Origin: Rhodeus uyekii | Lineage: Eukaryota; Chordata; Actinopteri; Cypriniformes; Acheilognathidae | Assembly (NCBI GenBank): GCA_037043235.1 | Contig: JAWRVZ010000155.1 | Span: 1,178,001-1,242,000 of the forward strand | Direction of reading: 5' to 3' | DNA: 64,000 bases | In this document: one piece after another, positions 32,801 to 47,072 of the stretch | How the letters are laid out: each line of letters opens with the position of its first letter | Position numbering within the stretch: the stretch's first letter is position 1 | Program-made: the position numbers and the translations under genes | The notes under the pieces: model-generated | Told to the model about the DNA's origin: nothing | The model's input: the letters and a program-made list of their open reading frames with translations, nothing else | The model's database searches: none

Positions 32801-35206
32801 ACATTAATTGACAGTTAATTCAAACCCCCAACTGAATGGATGAGCAATAATAATACTGATGCTTGGCTAAAACACTTCAATCCAACAGAGGTTACAATCC
32901 AGTCGGAAACAAACCTAGATAAATTATTAATGTGCACAAGTGTCTCCTGTTTTTATGATTTTCCAAATCGGACTTAATGTAATATCCATCCCATGAAAAA
33001 CAGAAGATCCAAAGAAAAAGAAAAATAAGTGTTTTTTCTGGACAGTAGTGAAAATCTCACATTCAAGGTAAGACAATAAAATTCCCCCTATACCCAACTT
33101 TTTCCCGCTCAAAGTGGTTATCATTTTTGCCATGATTAACCCTAACTCCCAAGCATTAACACAAATGATTCATTTCAACACTATGCTATCCTTCCCAAAT
33201 GTTTCCATGCTTAAAAAATGAAACCCCACAAAAAAAACTACAACTGGGGGAAATGGAATTTGGATATTAAGTAATGGCAATATCCTTTCCAACAGTATTA
33301 CTCACAGATTTTGTGGAACTGTTTAGTCTATTCAGCCAGAGTAAACTCTGTTGGTCTACTCTGGAAGCAAACTGATCAACAATGTTTAAATGGTGCATAT
33401 TAAAAAGGATATCAGCATGTTAAACATTTAAATGCACTGGTTTACAAGTTAATAAGAACATAAACAGCTAATATATTACCACACAATCACTTTTACAGCC
33501 ACATACAGAGTAATGTGGGCTATGGGCTAGTGTGGTTTGAATCATGGGAGCGGTTTAGGTGGTCTGATTCACACAGAAAAACTTTATTGGTTTGTTTGAT
33601 GTTCAAGATGAAAATATTGGGAACCACAATCACTTAAAAACCCAGAACACTGCAAACCATCCCAATATTAACGGTACATCTACATCTTGATATCCTGAAG
33701 AAAGAATAAATATACTTAATAATATACTTCAGCTACATGAAACCTTTATATTTTTAATGAGAAGTGGAGAAAATCACAGATAATTATAAAAGAGTCATGA
33801 TTCACAACTTGACATTAAACTTAATAGACTTGAAACACTGACTTTAGCTTGTTTTCAGACAAAACATGCAGTCTTTCCACATCACACCATTTTTTCCCCT
33901 TGCTGCATGTTGCCCAGAACTAATGGGTGTCTTTGGAGTTCCCTCCAAGATAAAGAATTTTCCCACGCTAAAAAAAAAACTTTAGCATTCAGGCTGCTGA
34001 GACGCTGACTCTGGGGTTTGTTCCTTTCTAGACTGTAAATACGGGTTTCAAAAATGATTTTAAAGTGAATCATGATGTCACAGGAGAACCTTTTAGAAAT
34101 CATGATGCGATATGATAACCTTTAAAAGAATTTGATGACATAATGGAACCTTTTAAGGTCCTGAAATACTCACAGCGAAGTTCTTTTCATTCTTTGCTTC
34201 GGAGTAAAACAAAGTTCTAAATATGTGATCTGACGCCGCCCACACCGATGAGAGTGCAGTTTAGATTAATATGTGCTGCGCATCTTCCTCTCAATAACAA
34301 AATACTAACAACAAAACTGAGAAAATAGCCAGCATTTTGCAAGCATGGATATGTTTGGCACTCTAAGTTAAGTCATGTCATTATTTATATAGCACTTTAT
34401 AAAAAAAGAGAGTGTAAAATCAAGAAGCTTTACTGTATTAAACATGAAAAACAGTGTCAATGTCTCATTTTGGTCAGAAGCACAACTTCATTTTCTAGTC
34501 AAGTCACCTTTATTATATTGCCTTTTTTACAATAGGGATTGTTTCAAAGCAGCTTTACAGAGACAACAGAAAAATAATGCAACAAAGTTAGAAGGGCAGG
34601 CCAAATCAATAATATTGTTCATCTTTTCACTCGTGTATGTCCGACCTCGACTGACCGACTGAACCAGATAAGATTTGCATGTGAAAGAAGGCGGAGCCTC
34701 TGCACACACCAACCTATTACGTATTTACCATAGACCAATGCTAGTACAAAGATGTTTACCAGCAGTGCTTTTCCAGAAAGTTTGCTTTGGGAAGCTGTTT
34801 TAAACTCCCAGAAAGAACTCAAAACAAAGTGGCCTTCAAGGTTCCTATGATGTCCTATAATGTAATATGAGAACCATATGAAAAGAACTAAAATAAACAA
34901 AACAGCTAAATATATATATTTTTTTATTCTCTCTTTTTAGTAGCATATGTATCAAGTCGTCTCACACTGAAAAGTAGAACTATAAAAACATCTGTGCTGT
35001 GCCACACAAATGCCAAAACTCACATTTAGATGGTGAAAAACAGCATGGAGTCCATGGGGAGGAAGCATTGAGAAGTGAAAGAGGAGGGCAGAGAAGGCAC
35101 AAATCTCCTGCCTTGGGAGGTGATGATGTGTATGAGAACAGAACTAGGTGAAGATGATTTTCACACGTTGACGCCTGTTTGCAATCATGTATACAGACAC
35201 TTGGGT
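32801..35206. other. Unique sequence with fragments of an L2-like tail repeat
   Basis: No exon was recognised. ATTTATATAGCACTTTATAA at 34383-34402 and AGTCAAGTCACCTTTATTAT at 34497-34516 resemble common fish LINE 3' tails. TTCCTATGATGTCCTATAAT near 34842 recurs around 40172. Confidence 0.45.
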
Positions 35207-35231
35207 GTGTGTGTGTGTGGGGGGGGGGGGT
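35201..35231. repeat. (GT)n followed by a G homopolymer
   Basis: GT units run into about 13 consecutive G. Confidence 0.9.
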
Positions 35232-35830
35232 CATTCACTCTCCCAAACCAAATCACACATGCCTGCACACTGTTATAGAAACAAAAACAACACATGGATT
35301 CACAACAGAGCTGTAAATTATATATATGCAAATTAATATCTCTACTGTTTCTTCTAGACACCAGCTTAAACTCAAAATCTCTAGTGACATCAGAAGAGGA
35401 AAGACATGGTTTAGGTACACTGAGATCCAAAAGAGCAAATCTCTGGTATGCTGACACCAAAGCCACCCTGATCCTCCACGAATACACAAACTCTAATATG
35501 TTCCCATCTTAAACACGCAACACTCAGAAGAGAACGCACAGAGAGAACAGCCAGAACTGACCCTGGACCTGTGTCTGCTATAGGATAAGCATTCCAAAAA
35601 TGATTTTTAAAGCTTTGTTTATTGACTCTCTGAGTTGTTTACTCTCAGGTTTCCATCCATCTGGTGCTTTCACAAATATTCATAGTTTGAGAGTTTTTTT
35701 TCTCTTTAAATCATATCAAACAAACTTTGAAACCTATAATGAGTACATTTGAGTAATAATTACTTCAGGTTTGGTATTATAATATATTTATTTACCTTTT
35801 GATTTTAGTTATAAAATGTATTGGATGTTA

Positions 35831-36936
35831 CATAGCCGTGGTCAAAGGTTTTGAGAATGACAAATAAATAATTTTCACAAAGTCTGCTGCTTTAGTTTTT
35901 ATGATGGGAATTTGCATATAGTGCAGAATGTTATGAAGAGTGATCAGATGAATTGCAAAGTCCCTCTTTGCCATGAAAATGAACTTCACCCCCCCAAAAA
36001 ACATTTCCACTGCATTTCAGCCCTGTCACAAAAGAATCAACTGACATCATGCTAGTGATTCTCTCGTCAACACAGGTGTTGATGACGATAAGGCTGGAGA
36101 TTACTTTGTCTTGCTGATGTTAGAACATCATACTGGAAGTTTGAAATCATTGTTCCTCTGTTAACCATGGTTACCTGCAAGGAAACACGTGAAAATCACC
36201 ATTGCTTAGCACAAAAAGGGATTCACAGGGAAGGATATTGGTGCTAGTAAGATTGCACCTAAATCAACCATTTATCGGATCAGCAAAAACTTCATGGAGT
36301 GAGGTTAGTTGTGAAGAAGGATTCAGGGCACCCAAGGACCGTCTCCTAAAGTTGATTCAGCTGCGGGATCAGGGCATCACCAGTGCAGAGCTTGCTCAGG
36401 TGTGATCTGAATGTATCTGCTCGCACAGTGAGGCGAAGACTTTTGAAGGATGGCTTGGTGTCAAGAAGGGCAGCAAAAAAAAGCTTCTCTGCCAGGAAAA
36501 ATATCAGGGACAGACTGATATTCTGCAAAAGGTACAGGGATTGGACTGTTATTTTCTAACAGTCAATTTCTCTGAAGAATCCCCATTCTGATGGTTTGTG
36601 GTATCCAGTCCTTGGCCAAAAACGCCCAGATCGTAATCCCATTGAGAACTTGTGGTCAATCCACAAGAGGCAGGTGGAAGATCAAATCCCAAGCATTGAT
36701 AATGCAAGAATGGGCTGCCATCAGTCAGAATGTGGCTCAGAAGTTGATTCTGGTCTTGAAAAAGAAGGGTCAACACTGCAAATATTGACTGTTTGCGTAA
36801 ACAATGCAATTGCCAATAAAAGCCTTTGTCACTTATGAAATGCTTGCAATTACACTTCGGTAGACAATAGCAACATCTTCACACACGGAAGCAGCAAACT
36901 TTGTGTCACTCTCAAAACCATTGGTCACGGATGTGC
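35831..36936 (+). mobile_element. Tc1-like transposon with degenerate transposase
   Basis: The left end CCGTGGTCAAAGGTTTTGAG and right end CTCAAAACCATTGGTCACGG are inverted copies; similarity extends inward about 50 bp. Inside, 36202-36405 encodes the helix-turn-helix side (GFRAPKDRLLKLIQLRDQGI), and 36590-36780 encodes pieces around NPIENLW typical of the Tc1 C-terminus. Frameshifts and a deletion between them make it inactive. Confidence 0.88.
36202..36836 (+). pseudogene. Tc1 transposase pseudogene
   Basis: The N-terminal part ends RDQGITSAELAQV at 36405 and then shifts frame. The later frame at 36596-36836 reads PVLGQKRPDRNPIENLWSIH, the region with the final acidic catalytic residue context, and ends ANKSLCHL. 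The middle of the catalytic domain is missing. Confidence 0.8.
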
Positions 36937-39900
36937 AATAAGAAGCATGCAAATATCTAGGAATTTTAGAAACGAAATCTGAACTGCATGAAAGTATTTA
37001 TCAGTGTATGTGTCATTAATATGAATTATTATATAGGCTTAATGGACAGGAAAACATGAAATCCAGCTGGACCAAATCCCATAATGATCTAAACAGAGCC
37101 AGAAATATTCACGGAATCAAGCTATAGCCTAATGTATACATGGTTTTGGATTATGTGATGTAAATATACAAAACTTCACAAGGGCTATAATAATTTGCCT
37201 TGAGTGAGCCCAGATGTCCTGTTCTGATGTCTTATATAGGCTATGGCTACTTACACTGCTTCACATTATCTGTGTGACAGAACTGGTTTAATCTCAGAAG
37301 CCTGAAAACACAAAACTAACCATGAGTCTATGCGGTCCAACTTTACAGGCCTGTTTCTGAATAACATGCACTGTACAAATGAACAGCAAATTACAAAATC
37401 AGGGGGGGGAAAACCAAGACCATTTTTCTAAAGATAAGGGGTCATTCGCTGTACGAGGATTACTCAATTAGCTGGATTTCACTGCAGACGATTTGACATG
37501 ATCCAGGACTGTTAGGTTCTTGGAAGCTCATCGCAGAGTTGTGATCATAGCAACAGGTCTGAAAGCTCAAACCTACTTGAAAGTAAGCTTATTTCATGTA
37601 AACAGGATTAGATGGCAACTTTTTAAGTGGAGGTGATATTTAAAGTCTGTCACAACCACTGCTACTTGCTTACAAGAGTATCCTTATGAACCAGGGACAA
37701 TAATTATTTAAAATAAAAACAAAAATAGGCAAATAATATTATAATATAGAGAGTTTTACTCATTTGAGGGATTTACTTGTTTACCTAATAATTCTACTGC
37801 AGTCTTACACACATGACGTACAGTAAGTTGGTCTAAATAGTGTATTAATCTGAACAGATATTATGCAAGTGGCATAATAGAAAATAGTTCTTAACCCTTA
37901 AAAAACTATTTAATGCAGTCACGTAAATCTGCTTCACAGGTCAAATTTCACATATGGTTAATAACAACATTGAAATAAAAATGTAAAGCATGTAAAAATA
38001 TTAGATATCATTAAATAGTTGAGATAATTGGGAATCAAGTAACAAACATAAATTTCATTTATCTATTATAACTTACGCAATTTTGGCTGTTCACTTGGCT
38101 GTTTTCTTATAAAAGTCTGGAAATTCAAGCTTTTCGTCAGGTGTGTGATGTTCTTTTTTATATGATGGCATTGCGTTGCCATCTTGCCACAATCCATTTG
38201 CTGCTTTGCTGATTATGGTTTTAAATATAGATATATCTTCCCTTATCAATGAACACAACAACACGCTGTAATCGCAGGCAACTTAATCCAGATATTTTAA
38301 ATCAAATCCCAAAAATTCCAAATTAGCTCAAATTTGGTATCAGTTATATTGGAGCACTAACATTTAAAAACATGACAAATTAACGTAAAGCCTTTGAATC
38401 ACTCCCCATAGTAGTGTCATGTGTGTCAGTGTGGTTAAAGCCTGACAGCCTGATGCAGACCAGAATCTCTAGAATCAGTTTCCTGATAACCAATTCTTAT
38501 GGCAGGACCTTTGAGAGACATTCCAGTCTTCATGAAAGCAATTAGACTGCTTCTGAGAGATTACCCAACACATGAAAGAAATACTACAAAAGCAAATGAA
38601 AAAAATTACTATAAATGTCTGATTATATAATATGAAGTTGAAGGAATTCTTCTCAACATTGGAACCCTTTTAAAAGTATTCCGCACTCAGAATAGCAGGT
38701 GCTACACAAAGCAAACGTAATGATTACACATTTTTAAACACAATAGCGCTGATGTGGATGGAAGCTTTTTTCTGCTATGGAATAATAGAGGTCCAGAACA
38801 ATTTCTACAGAAACAAAATATAACTTTTTGGACTTTTTTAGTTTCATTATGACATGACTCCTTTAGTATGAATAAACTTCATGCAATGAGAAAATATATT
38901 TAAAAGCCTTTAAAAGCCAACAAAAGCTAAATCAAAGAAATTATAAAAAAAATTTGCACTGAACCAGATAAAAGATAGAGTGAAACTATATTTCTATGGA
39001 TTAGGACTTGTAAGCAACTAAACATCACTCAGATTTTTTTTGTGGGACCTTCTGTCTCACAGATGCTTTCACACAATGGATTACTATTCCATGTCACTGC
39101 GGGCTGTTACATATTTAGTATTTAACATCCTCTAGGGGCCAGATTGCAAAAGATAGGATCACACTGAAGAGCAGAAAAGGATGTGGGGCACGGCCGTGTG
39201 GTCCGATCGCTCTGATGGTGCGTACATCTCAGGAAGGGAAGGATCCAGATGTGAACCCAACCTCAAATATGTATGAAATGGATTAGTTCAGGTTGAGTCA
39301 CTCACAAACAACCAGCTTTCTAACCAAATAAATGTTATGTAAAAGAAAAAGAATTAGCATGCAGTGACAGAAGGTTCAATACAGATGTTTGAAGAAATGT
39401 TACGAGACTTCATCACTTCCATTCACTTAAAATGTCACCTATTGCTTAACACAAATGCTACTTCGTTTAGAGAATTCACCTTGAGCCCTGTTCTCTCACT
39501 TAAGGACCCGAGAGCGTTTCAGTCCTCACAGAGCAGGTGCATTTACTCGCAGATGAAAAATGAAAGTTTAGTTATTCTGGCACTTTAAAAGGGCTTACAG
39601 CAAGTCAGACAGCAAAAAATGAGCTAGACGTGTTTCGTTTAGTTACATTAGTGTGGAAAAGGAAATGTCTTGGATCTCTTCAGCCTCAAGAATTATGGGA
39701 ACTCCATGACTGAGTGGTGAGATTCCAAGACCACGTCCAAACATAAACAGGTGCATTAACAGTGAGTCACATTCGCTTTTAAACAAAGATTTTACTTGAC
39801 TTGTCAGATGTTATTAGCGAGTACGGTAGCACCTGTGCTTTCCTAAATGTTATGTTTATTTAATTTCCCACGCGGATGGGTATCCGGTTACCAGGAGAAA

Positions 39901-40414
39901 ATCAGGTCTGGATTAGCGTGACCTCAGCCCCACTTGCTGGGCTCTGAGAGATCTCTAATTACCTTATAAACAAACAGAGTAGAGACCTGGAATAAACACA
40001 CACACAGACAGTTCACATGGAGGAACCATTACATTCTGAGAACACTGAGAAATGCACCATGGTACATGGAGACTATAACATCAGTTTAGTTCAAATCAAA
40101 ATCTATTTAAATGGTTCCAAAAATGAAGGTGCCTATATAAAAACAACAACAACAACAACAACAACCTTTTTAAGTTCCTATGATGTCATGAAAGAATTTA
40201 AAGATCCAATGATGTCCCAAAATTATCTAGTTCTCTGATAAGGTTCAAAACAAAATACTACTACTACTACTATTAATAATAATAATATTCAAATTCAAGC
40301 ATTTTCTAAAGCATTATGCCATACCCAAATACAATTAAAAGAGTTTTGTGATGTTAAAACAAGAACAATAACATCAAAATGAAGCACATGCTGTTAATTT
40401 CGCAACATTACATA
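36937..40414. other. Unique intronic sequence
   Basis: No exon or known repeat was recognised apart from an (AAC)n tract (about 40142-40166) and a CTA/ATA triplet run near 40256-40288. Confidence 0.5.
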
Positions 40415-40416
40415 TA

Positions 40417-41576
40417 CAGTGGAACCCACTTATCTCGACTTCGGTTATCTTGCCAACCCTGTTATGTCGACGTTTTTGAAGTGGAACCGCCAAACTCCCT
40501 ATTTTTCTTAGCATTTTCTTATCAGTTATGTCGATTCTTTTATGTCACCGAACCCTTATATCTCGAGCACAAAAGAGGGACAAAGTCGCCACTTCACAAA
40601 AGTTATCTCGATCCCCGTGACTAATGACAGTACCGAGTTCACTGCGCATGGGCTGAGTTTGCGTTGCACGTGCATCACGGTCTGTACGGTCGCTCACTTC
40701 AATGACGCTTCATTCACTCTTGCGGCGCAGTAAAAGCACAGGAGTTTGCCATCACTGTCTAGGAATTCCCAGATTACATTGACATGGATAAAGCCATCGT
40801 CTGCATTTGTTTTCAAGCAGACCATTAAAGGCAAAAAGCAACAAAGCATTTTAGACTTTGTAAAGAAACCATAGTAACCGCATGCGCAATACTTTCAGAA
40901 CTTTGTCAGAGCGAAATGACTGTGTTTATGTGTGTTGTGACTGTTTATGCTGTGAGTGAAATTGTGTTTGCAATGTTGAAGAATATAATTTGTTATAATA
41001 TAATTATAGTTTGTTTCGTGGATCGAAGGTGGTTTTTATTGTATACTGGTAAATCTTGTAACGGCTGTCAGAGTGCTGGACGACTGCCCAGATGTTAAAT
41101 GGAAATGAAAGAAAACTCGAGGTGATTAAACTGGTCACACAAGCTTTATAGATGGATTTCGTACCAGCACACGCTTCTCAAACATGTGAAGAGCGCAAGT
41201 ACAAACCAGGAAAAAGAAAACACTGACAAACATTACAAATAACAGAAGGAAAATAGAAACAGTAGATTATACTATATAACAGTCAGCGGTAGAGTGGCCA
41301 TCTCTCTTCTCCCTGTGCGCGCTCACACCAGAACAGCGTGCACAGAACTACATACGCCGTCTTAAAGGTATATTCCCAACATAAACAAAGTAGCCGTTAC
41401 AATCTCTGCATATGCCTTTTGTTGTTAGCAAACATATACAGTGTATGTACATTTTTATAGCATGCCAATCGCTTCATCAAACAAACCGCCATATTGGCTG
41501 TTGGTCTTCTCGATCATCGGTTATCTCAACGCTTTTTTGCAATCCCAGAGGCCGTCGACATAACCGGGTTCCACTG
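40417..41576. mobile_element. pogo/Tigger-like non-autonomous transposon with nested LTR
   Basis: The termini are CAGTGGAACCCACTTATCTCG and its degenerate inverse AACCGGGTTCCACTG, with TA at both borders (40415-40416, 41577-41578). No intact transposase is present. A 345-bp solo LTR is inserted at 41057-41401; without it the element is about 810 bp. Confidence 0.82.
41057..41401. mobile_element. Solo LTR nested in the pogo-like element
   Basis: It begins TGTAACGGCT and ends AGCCGTTACA, a perfect 10-bp inverted repeat with TG...CA ends, flanked by ATCT at 41053-41056 and 41402-41405. No internal retroelement genes are present. Confidence 0.75.
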
Positions 41577-41605
41577 TACATATATGCGTGTGTGTGAGTG
41601 TGTGT

Positions 41606-43321
41606 GTGTGTGTATATACACATGTACTATGAGATGATTTTGAAACACGTTGATTTCAGTAATCATGCGTCTCCTAGTAACTTTGTTTTGTTTTTAAGTT
41701 TGTTTTGTTCGGACCACCTTAAAAATCTGGTAGTGTGTGATCCTCAGTCATTTTGTGTATGATGCCGAGTTTTTCCTCTGTAACTGTTTACAAAGGCAAC
41801 AAGTGATGGCTAGTGTTTGAAAGTGTTCAGATTTTAAAAGTAATGTACTGTATTCCAGCTTTAAGAGGGAGGTAAAGGCAGAAAGGGGCTAATAAATCAT
41901 GCACAACAAGACCAGAAATGTGAATTAACAAAATTATTTGGGGCCATTTCAAATCCATGATGACTTTAAGCTTAGCATAGCACTTGAACTTGATACTTTG
42001 TATTTATTAATCACAGATACATTTTCCACTCTATCCAGCCAAGTACAGCACAAAGAGTCATCAACATTCACAGCTGGAGATCACAGGCTAACAAACGCAT
42101 TACAAAAATCTCAATTTCCTTCATAATTAACATCCACATAATTGGCCAGGAGCCTAAGCCATTAGCAGCTGCATAAGGAGGGTGGTCATATTATATCATG
42201 AATTCACTACAGGCATCTCTCTCCCCTTTTCCTGAGCAAAAACCTCTACAGCTGGAAACTGTAAATTACACAGACCTCCATTAACGTTTGACGATATGTA
42301 ATGAGTGTGAAACTCAGCACAGGCTTTGTGTATGTGAGTGGATGTTTGAAGTTTCAGTAGTACACGTGTACGGGTCTTATTAGAGCCTAGATCCCCTTGC
42401 ATCTTATATTTTATGTCAGTAAACACCCTGTGGTTGAGTTGGGCCTCTGAAAACTGATTTGATCTTAATGCTTTCTTTAATGCCAAGTGTGAGCATGCAC
42501 GTTCAGGGGGGTCTAATTGTTTTGATGGTGCTCTGACGCAGAGGGCCACTTCACTTTCTCTACTCTAATGCTTAGAGGAATCTTGATAATGTGGCACAGA
42601 TCAAGAGCCTGGAACAAACACACACAGACAAACACTCACCCTACATTCCTCCACACTGGCCCCAGATGTGGTTCCTCATTTTTCTTGTCTTCTCTCACCG
42701 TAACACCACCCACAGATCTTTTATAAGAGTAGGGAGTTGGTGTGCCTCCGGTAACCCACTGGACTGAAGTCTCTTTTTTTCCCCTCAGGCCTTTACGTTC
42801 ATGTTAAAATCACAGAAGTGCTGTTGCTTGTTTAGGTGTAACTACTTGGAATCAGGCCTGACAGCACCAGCCTGCCAATACAAAGATCTGCCTGGCAACA
42901 ATTCAGACATGTTGAGCTGATGAGAGATAGAAATGAATTCAGATTGAAGGTATAATGGGCATTTAGCTTGTCTGGAAATCCCATGCTGGCATGGGCACCA
43001 TATAATCTGGTTAGTTATAGTCAGACTTTATGATGCTGATTTAAGTAATTCATATGGCAGGATGTTTAAGATTCACTTGAATTTAAACTGTGCTGGTCAA
43101 GTAAATCAAAGTACCAACTAAAGCTGATTAACAGTGTGAAATTGAAAAACACACACACACACACACACACACATGCAAAAAAACGTCAATTTCAAAATTA
43201 AGTTAATAATTAATCATAGTGAATATTGAATTAATACTTTAAAATTAAAGTAATAAAAATAATATGATTCTAATTTTAAATTATGTATTATAGAAAGTAC
43301 AAAAATATTACAAAATAACAA
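41606..43321. other. Unique intronic sequence
   Basis: No exon was seen. 41880-42180 is a balanced, non-repetitive stretch with TTCATAATTAACATCCACAT and similar motifs, a weak enhancer candidate. A (CA)n array lies at 43149-43173. Confidence 0.4.
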
Positions 43322-43323
43322 TA

Positions 43324-43831
43324 CAGTAGAACCCCGACTTACAAAAATAATCTGTTCCAAGGTTGGCTTCGTAAGTCGATCTTTTCGTAAGTCGGTCAGG
43401 CTTTTACATGTAAATTGCCTAATCTGTTCCAAGCCATATGAATTCACAGAATCTCAATTATCTCCCTTTTTGTCTCCATGGAGAGCATTCTCTTCTTCCC
43501 TTTCACTTCAGTAACAATATTCACATCCATGGCTAGTAATTAGAAAAAATTAATGTTAACTGGGGACAAAATAATACCGATGCAACACGATGAAAACAAA
43601 ACTTGTATACGAAAGTGCAGACGAACTTTAGCGTCAGCGTATCAGAGACGAAATGGGATGCTGCAGCGAAAGCTAGCGTCCGAGCCGGGAGACAGCCAAT
43701 GGGAGAGTGGGACGATTGAGGCGAGTTTACTGGTCAGTGGCACGCAAATTTCAAAACAAAACTCGGAAATCATCGTCTTGGCCGAGATTCCGTTTTTCGC
43801 ATCTCGATCATTTTGTCGTTACTCGGGGTAA
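43324..43831. mobile_element. pogo-like element, one end lost
   Basis: The left end is CAGTAGAACCCCGACTTAC after TA at 43322-43323. It shares AATCTGTTCCAAGCC, GCCAATGGGAGAG and a GCGAGTTT...TTTCAAAA block with the element at 61598-62232. The right terminus is replaced by an A-run. Confidence 0.7.
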
Positions 43832-46159
43832 AAAAAAACAGAAATCTTTTTGAAAAATCTTTTGAAATCTTTAAAAAAAATTGGAGATGTACCATCCCTC
43901 TTTACTCTTGTTTTCCCATTTTCTCTGTCACGGTTATTTGACGTCTTAACAATGCAGTGGAGTTTTGCATAACTTTAACATTTAAATGTAAATTTGTATG
44001 GGTTTACAGTATGCTATCTTTATACATCAATGCTTTAAAAAAATAATGATTGTAAGAAAACTCAGGAGCAAGATTGGCAAGCTGGAAATGTTTTAAGAAA
44101 CCTGAGAGATTCGAGAAATATAATCTCTGTGTTGAGTTGTTGCTTTGGCAATCCTTCATTCTTTTGTGCTCTGCCTCTCACTCTCCTCTATTGTTTTTAT
44201 GTCACTTCTGTTCGCAATAAACTGCTCAAGAGAGGAATCTGGACCTAGACCAGGCCAACTTTAGAACAGAAATCACTTACAGACGATCCAATGTCATTCT
44301 GTCAAAGTATGCGCTGACTGGATCTGTCTTCCGTTTTAAAGAAAACACCTTGATGGCGTTCCCTGTACAATGTTTACGATACGATATGTGATCAGAAGCT
44401 GTTTCGTCGTCTCTCGCCATAGACCAGCCAAGAACTGGAAGCAAACACATGGGATTAGCATGAGGAATTATTTGGAAGTTGTTCAACACGGTCTAGAACT
44501 AAATATGAAACAGCGATCAAGCGCAACCATTCCAACAATTGTTCAAAGCTTTATTTATAACGCTATACCGCACATTAAACCCATTTTCTCAAAAGCTTTT
44601 GTTAACCCCTTGAGCATACGATGTTGCAATATTTAGGGATCACCAAAATCTTCAATAAGAGCAGTTTGACATCCATTACAGTTCTCAGTGTCCTTCAAAT
44701 ATCAATACCTGGGGTTCGCAGACCATCTCAAGCCCCAAGTGTTATAATAAAACCGATGTTTGGAAAATCGACTCACTTTATGTAATCCATTGGAAAACTA
44801 CGGCAAGCTATCGGTCAAAACACATACTTGTGTTTAAACTGTTCATCGACGCAGAGGTGAACCAAATGTCCGTCATGGTGCGCTGGTTACTCAAGCGAGC
44901 AGTGAGAACGATAGGCCTCGCCAGAAAGTTCAAGAGAGGAGAACGGCTGTCGGAAAATACTAGTGTTATGTCTCCAAAACACATTGCCTTCTGGGAATAC
45001 TGTTACAGGAAGGCATAAATTACAAAGAACAGTTACCTCTAAAAAGTGCTTGGACATCTTTTTGGTTTTTAATATTTCTTCTTCCAAACGACATATTTGG
45101 AGGAACTGCTAAAAATATCTCTGTCAAACCACAGGATGCTTTGCAGACCTGAGAAAAGTGCCTTTTATCACGAATTGAAGATAATCTTTAGAAGGAACTA
45201 CACTTTTTCATGAAAGGTATAATTCATCTCATCTTTTTTTTCACTGGAGTAAAATGTTTTTCCTGTTACGTTTATTTCTTTGATTTTGCTCCCACTTCAT
45301 AGTTATATTTCAGGCGCTACAGTTGCCTTGAGACTTTAGCATAAAACTAATAGACTGAATTGACTTTGGCATTTACAAAATAATAGGTAGTAGGTACAGA
45401 GGACAAGGCGATTTGTCTTGAAAAAGGATATTACTCCAAAGACGTGCTGTGCACAGCGTCCGGGACGCTCTGGTTGGGCAGTTTTTCTGTAAAAGAATAA
45501 TGCTGAAGAGAATCAAATCTTTAAGATCCTGAAATGTCTAGTCCGTTTAGATGGTCTCCATGGTGCTCTTTAAAGTGGTCACACACAAGCCATGGAGAAG
45601 AAAAGCATGTGTACAATTCTGTGTAAAAGAATGCAAGTACACTTGAGGGGCTTCTTGGTTATTTCATCTCAAAATCATCTTTAATACAAGAGAGGAACTG
45701 ACACTTTAATGTGTCTTTTTTTTAACAGCTGGTTATGTACTTTTCTGATGTGAAAATGCTTTCTTCTATCAAAGCTTTTCAAAACCCCTAACCTGATTAT
45801 TAAACTTAATTCATAAAGCACCCAAGACATAAACCTCAAATTAAGTGGCTTATTGAGGACAGATGTGCTATTAATTTCTATACGATCAGGTGCATAATTT
45901 ACATTTGGCAAATAATAGTAAAAAAAAGCAATAGACTAGAACATCATAGGCAATCACCTGCAGCGTTTTAAGTCAGATGAAGAGGAGAGGCAGACAAGAT
46001 CAAATTTAAGTCTTTTAATTAGAATAAAATAAAATAAAGTAAAACAAAGTAAACCGAGGTAATCCTAAGCGTGTAGAACTCAATGACAAGGGACAACAGA
46101 AAGATTAAGAACACCCTAACAACCACATAGCAACAAACAAACAAACAAAACGTAATATA
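43832..46159. other. Unique intronic sequence
   Basis: No exon or repeat recognised; short open frames lack family resemblance. Confidence 0.45.
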
Positions 46160-46300
46160 ACAAGCCTGATCAACTTTCTAGAATCATAGAGAAAGAAAAC
46201 GCCCCAATTATTAGAACAATTTCTGAAGGATCATGTGACACTGACATCTGGAATAATTTTACAATATTTTAAATATAAGGGAAGTATCTGGATACATTTT
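46160..46300 (-). repeat. Fragment of the abundant dispersed repeat
   Basis: TTTCTGAAGGATCATGTGAC followed by ACTGACATCTGGAATAATTT is the reverse complement of the family's central block. Confidence 0.6.
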
Positions 46301-46420
46301 ATTGCTGTGTATTTTCATTTATTATATACATGTATATAATACACACATACACACATATATATACATACACACACACACACACACATTATATATAGAGAGA
46401 TAGAAACAGAGATAGAGATA

Positions 46421-47072
46421 GAGATCCCTCATTTATCGCGATTAATGGGGACCGCGGAACCCCCCACGATAGGTGAAAATCCGCGAAGTAGGATTGTATG
46501 TGTGTGTAGGTACCAGAATGTTTAAAACATGTATATTTATACTTAAAATATATTTTAATTAAATCCATTTAATTATAAAACCTTAATACATTTACTTCTA
46601 CATTTACTCTCTCTCTCATACGATACGTATTATGGTGCTCTACACTCATGAATGACAGTAGTATCTTGAGACTCCAGTAAGGACGACAATGACAGACCTG
46701 TGCGGTTCGATGAATGTGATGATGAATGATGATAATGATGATGATGATGGTGGTGTTACTACACTGGTATAATGAGGCCTTTAAATCAGTTCGGGAAGCG
46801 CCTCATCGTCAGATATCGGCCCTGGATCGTCAACATTTGCTTCTGAGAGAGGCGAAGAGGCTCCCACTCCACTTGGTCGCTCTCATTGGTCGATCTTGCA
46901 CCGGGACCCAATCACGTGTCTTGTCTGAGTGCCGTGTGTGTGTACAAAGCCTCTGAGAGAGTTTCTCTCTTTGTCTGGCATCCTGGGAAACCGTTTCTCT
47001 CGCATCACGATGAAGCAACGCTGCTTTCCGCAATACGGCTGCTGATTATATTTTTGAAAAATCCGCGTTGTG
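46421..47072 (+). mobile_element. Tigger/pogo-like element copy A
   Basis: It starts ATCCCTCATTTATCGCG (the TA-CAGTA tip is lost in an AGAT microsatellite) and ends around GAAAAATCCGCG. It is near-identical, inverted, to 54214-54940, including an open frame with HWYNEAFKSVREAPH and DRQHLLLREAKRLPLH. Confidence 0.8.

Noticed and set aside
37255..37305. Exon-like block on the minus strand (CAG, about 40 nt, GTAAGT)
   Set aside because: Its translation does not resemble the missing ccbe1 N-terminus and nothing connects it in phase; probably a chance pseudo-exon.
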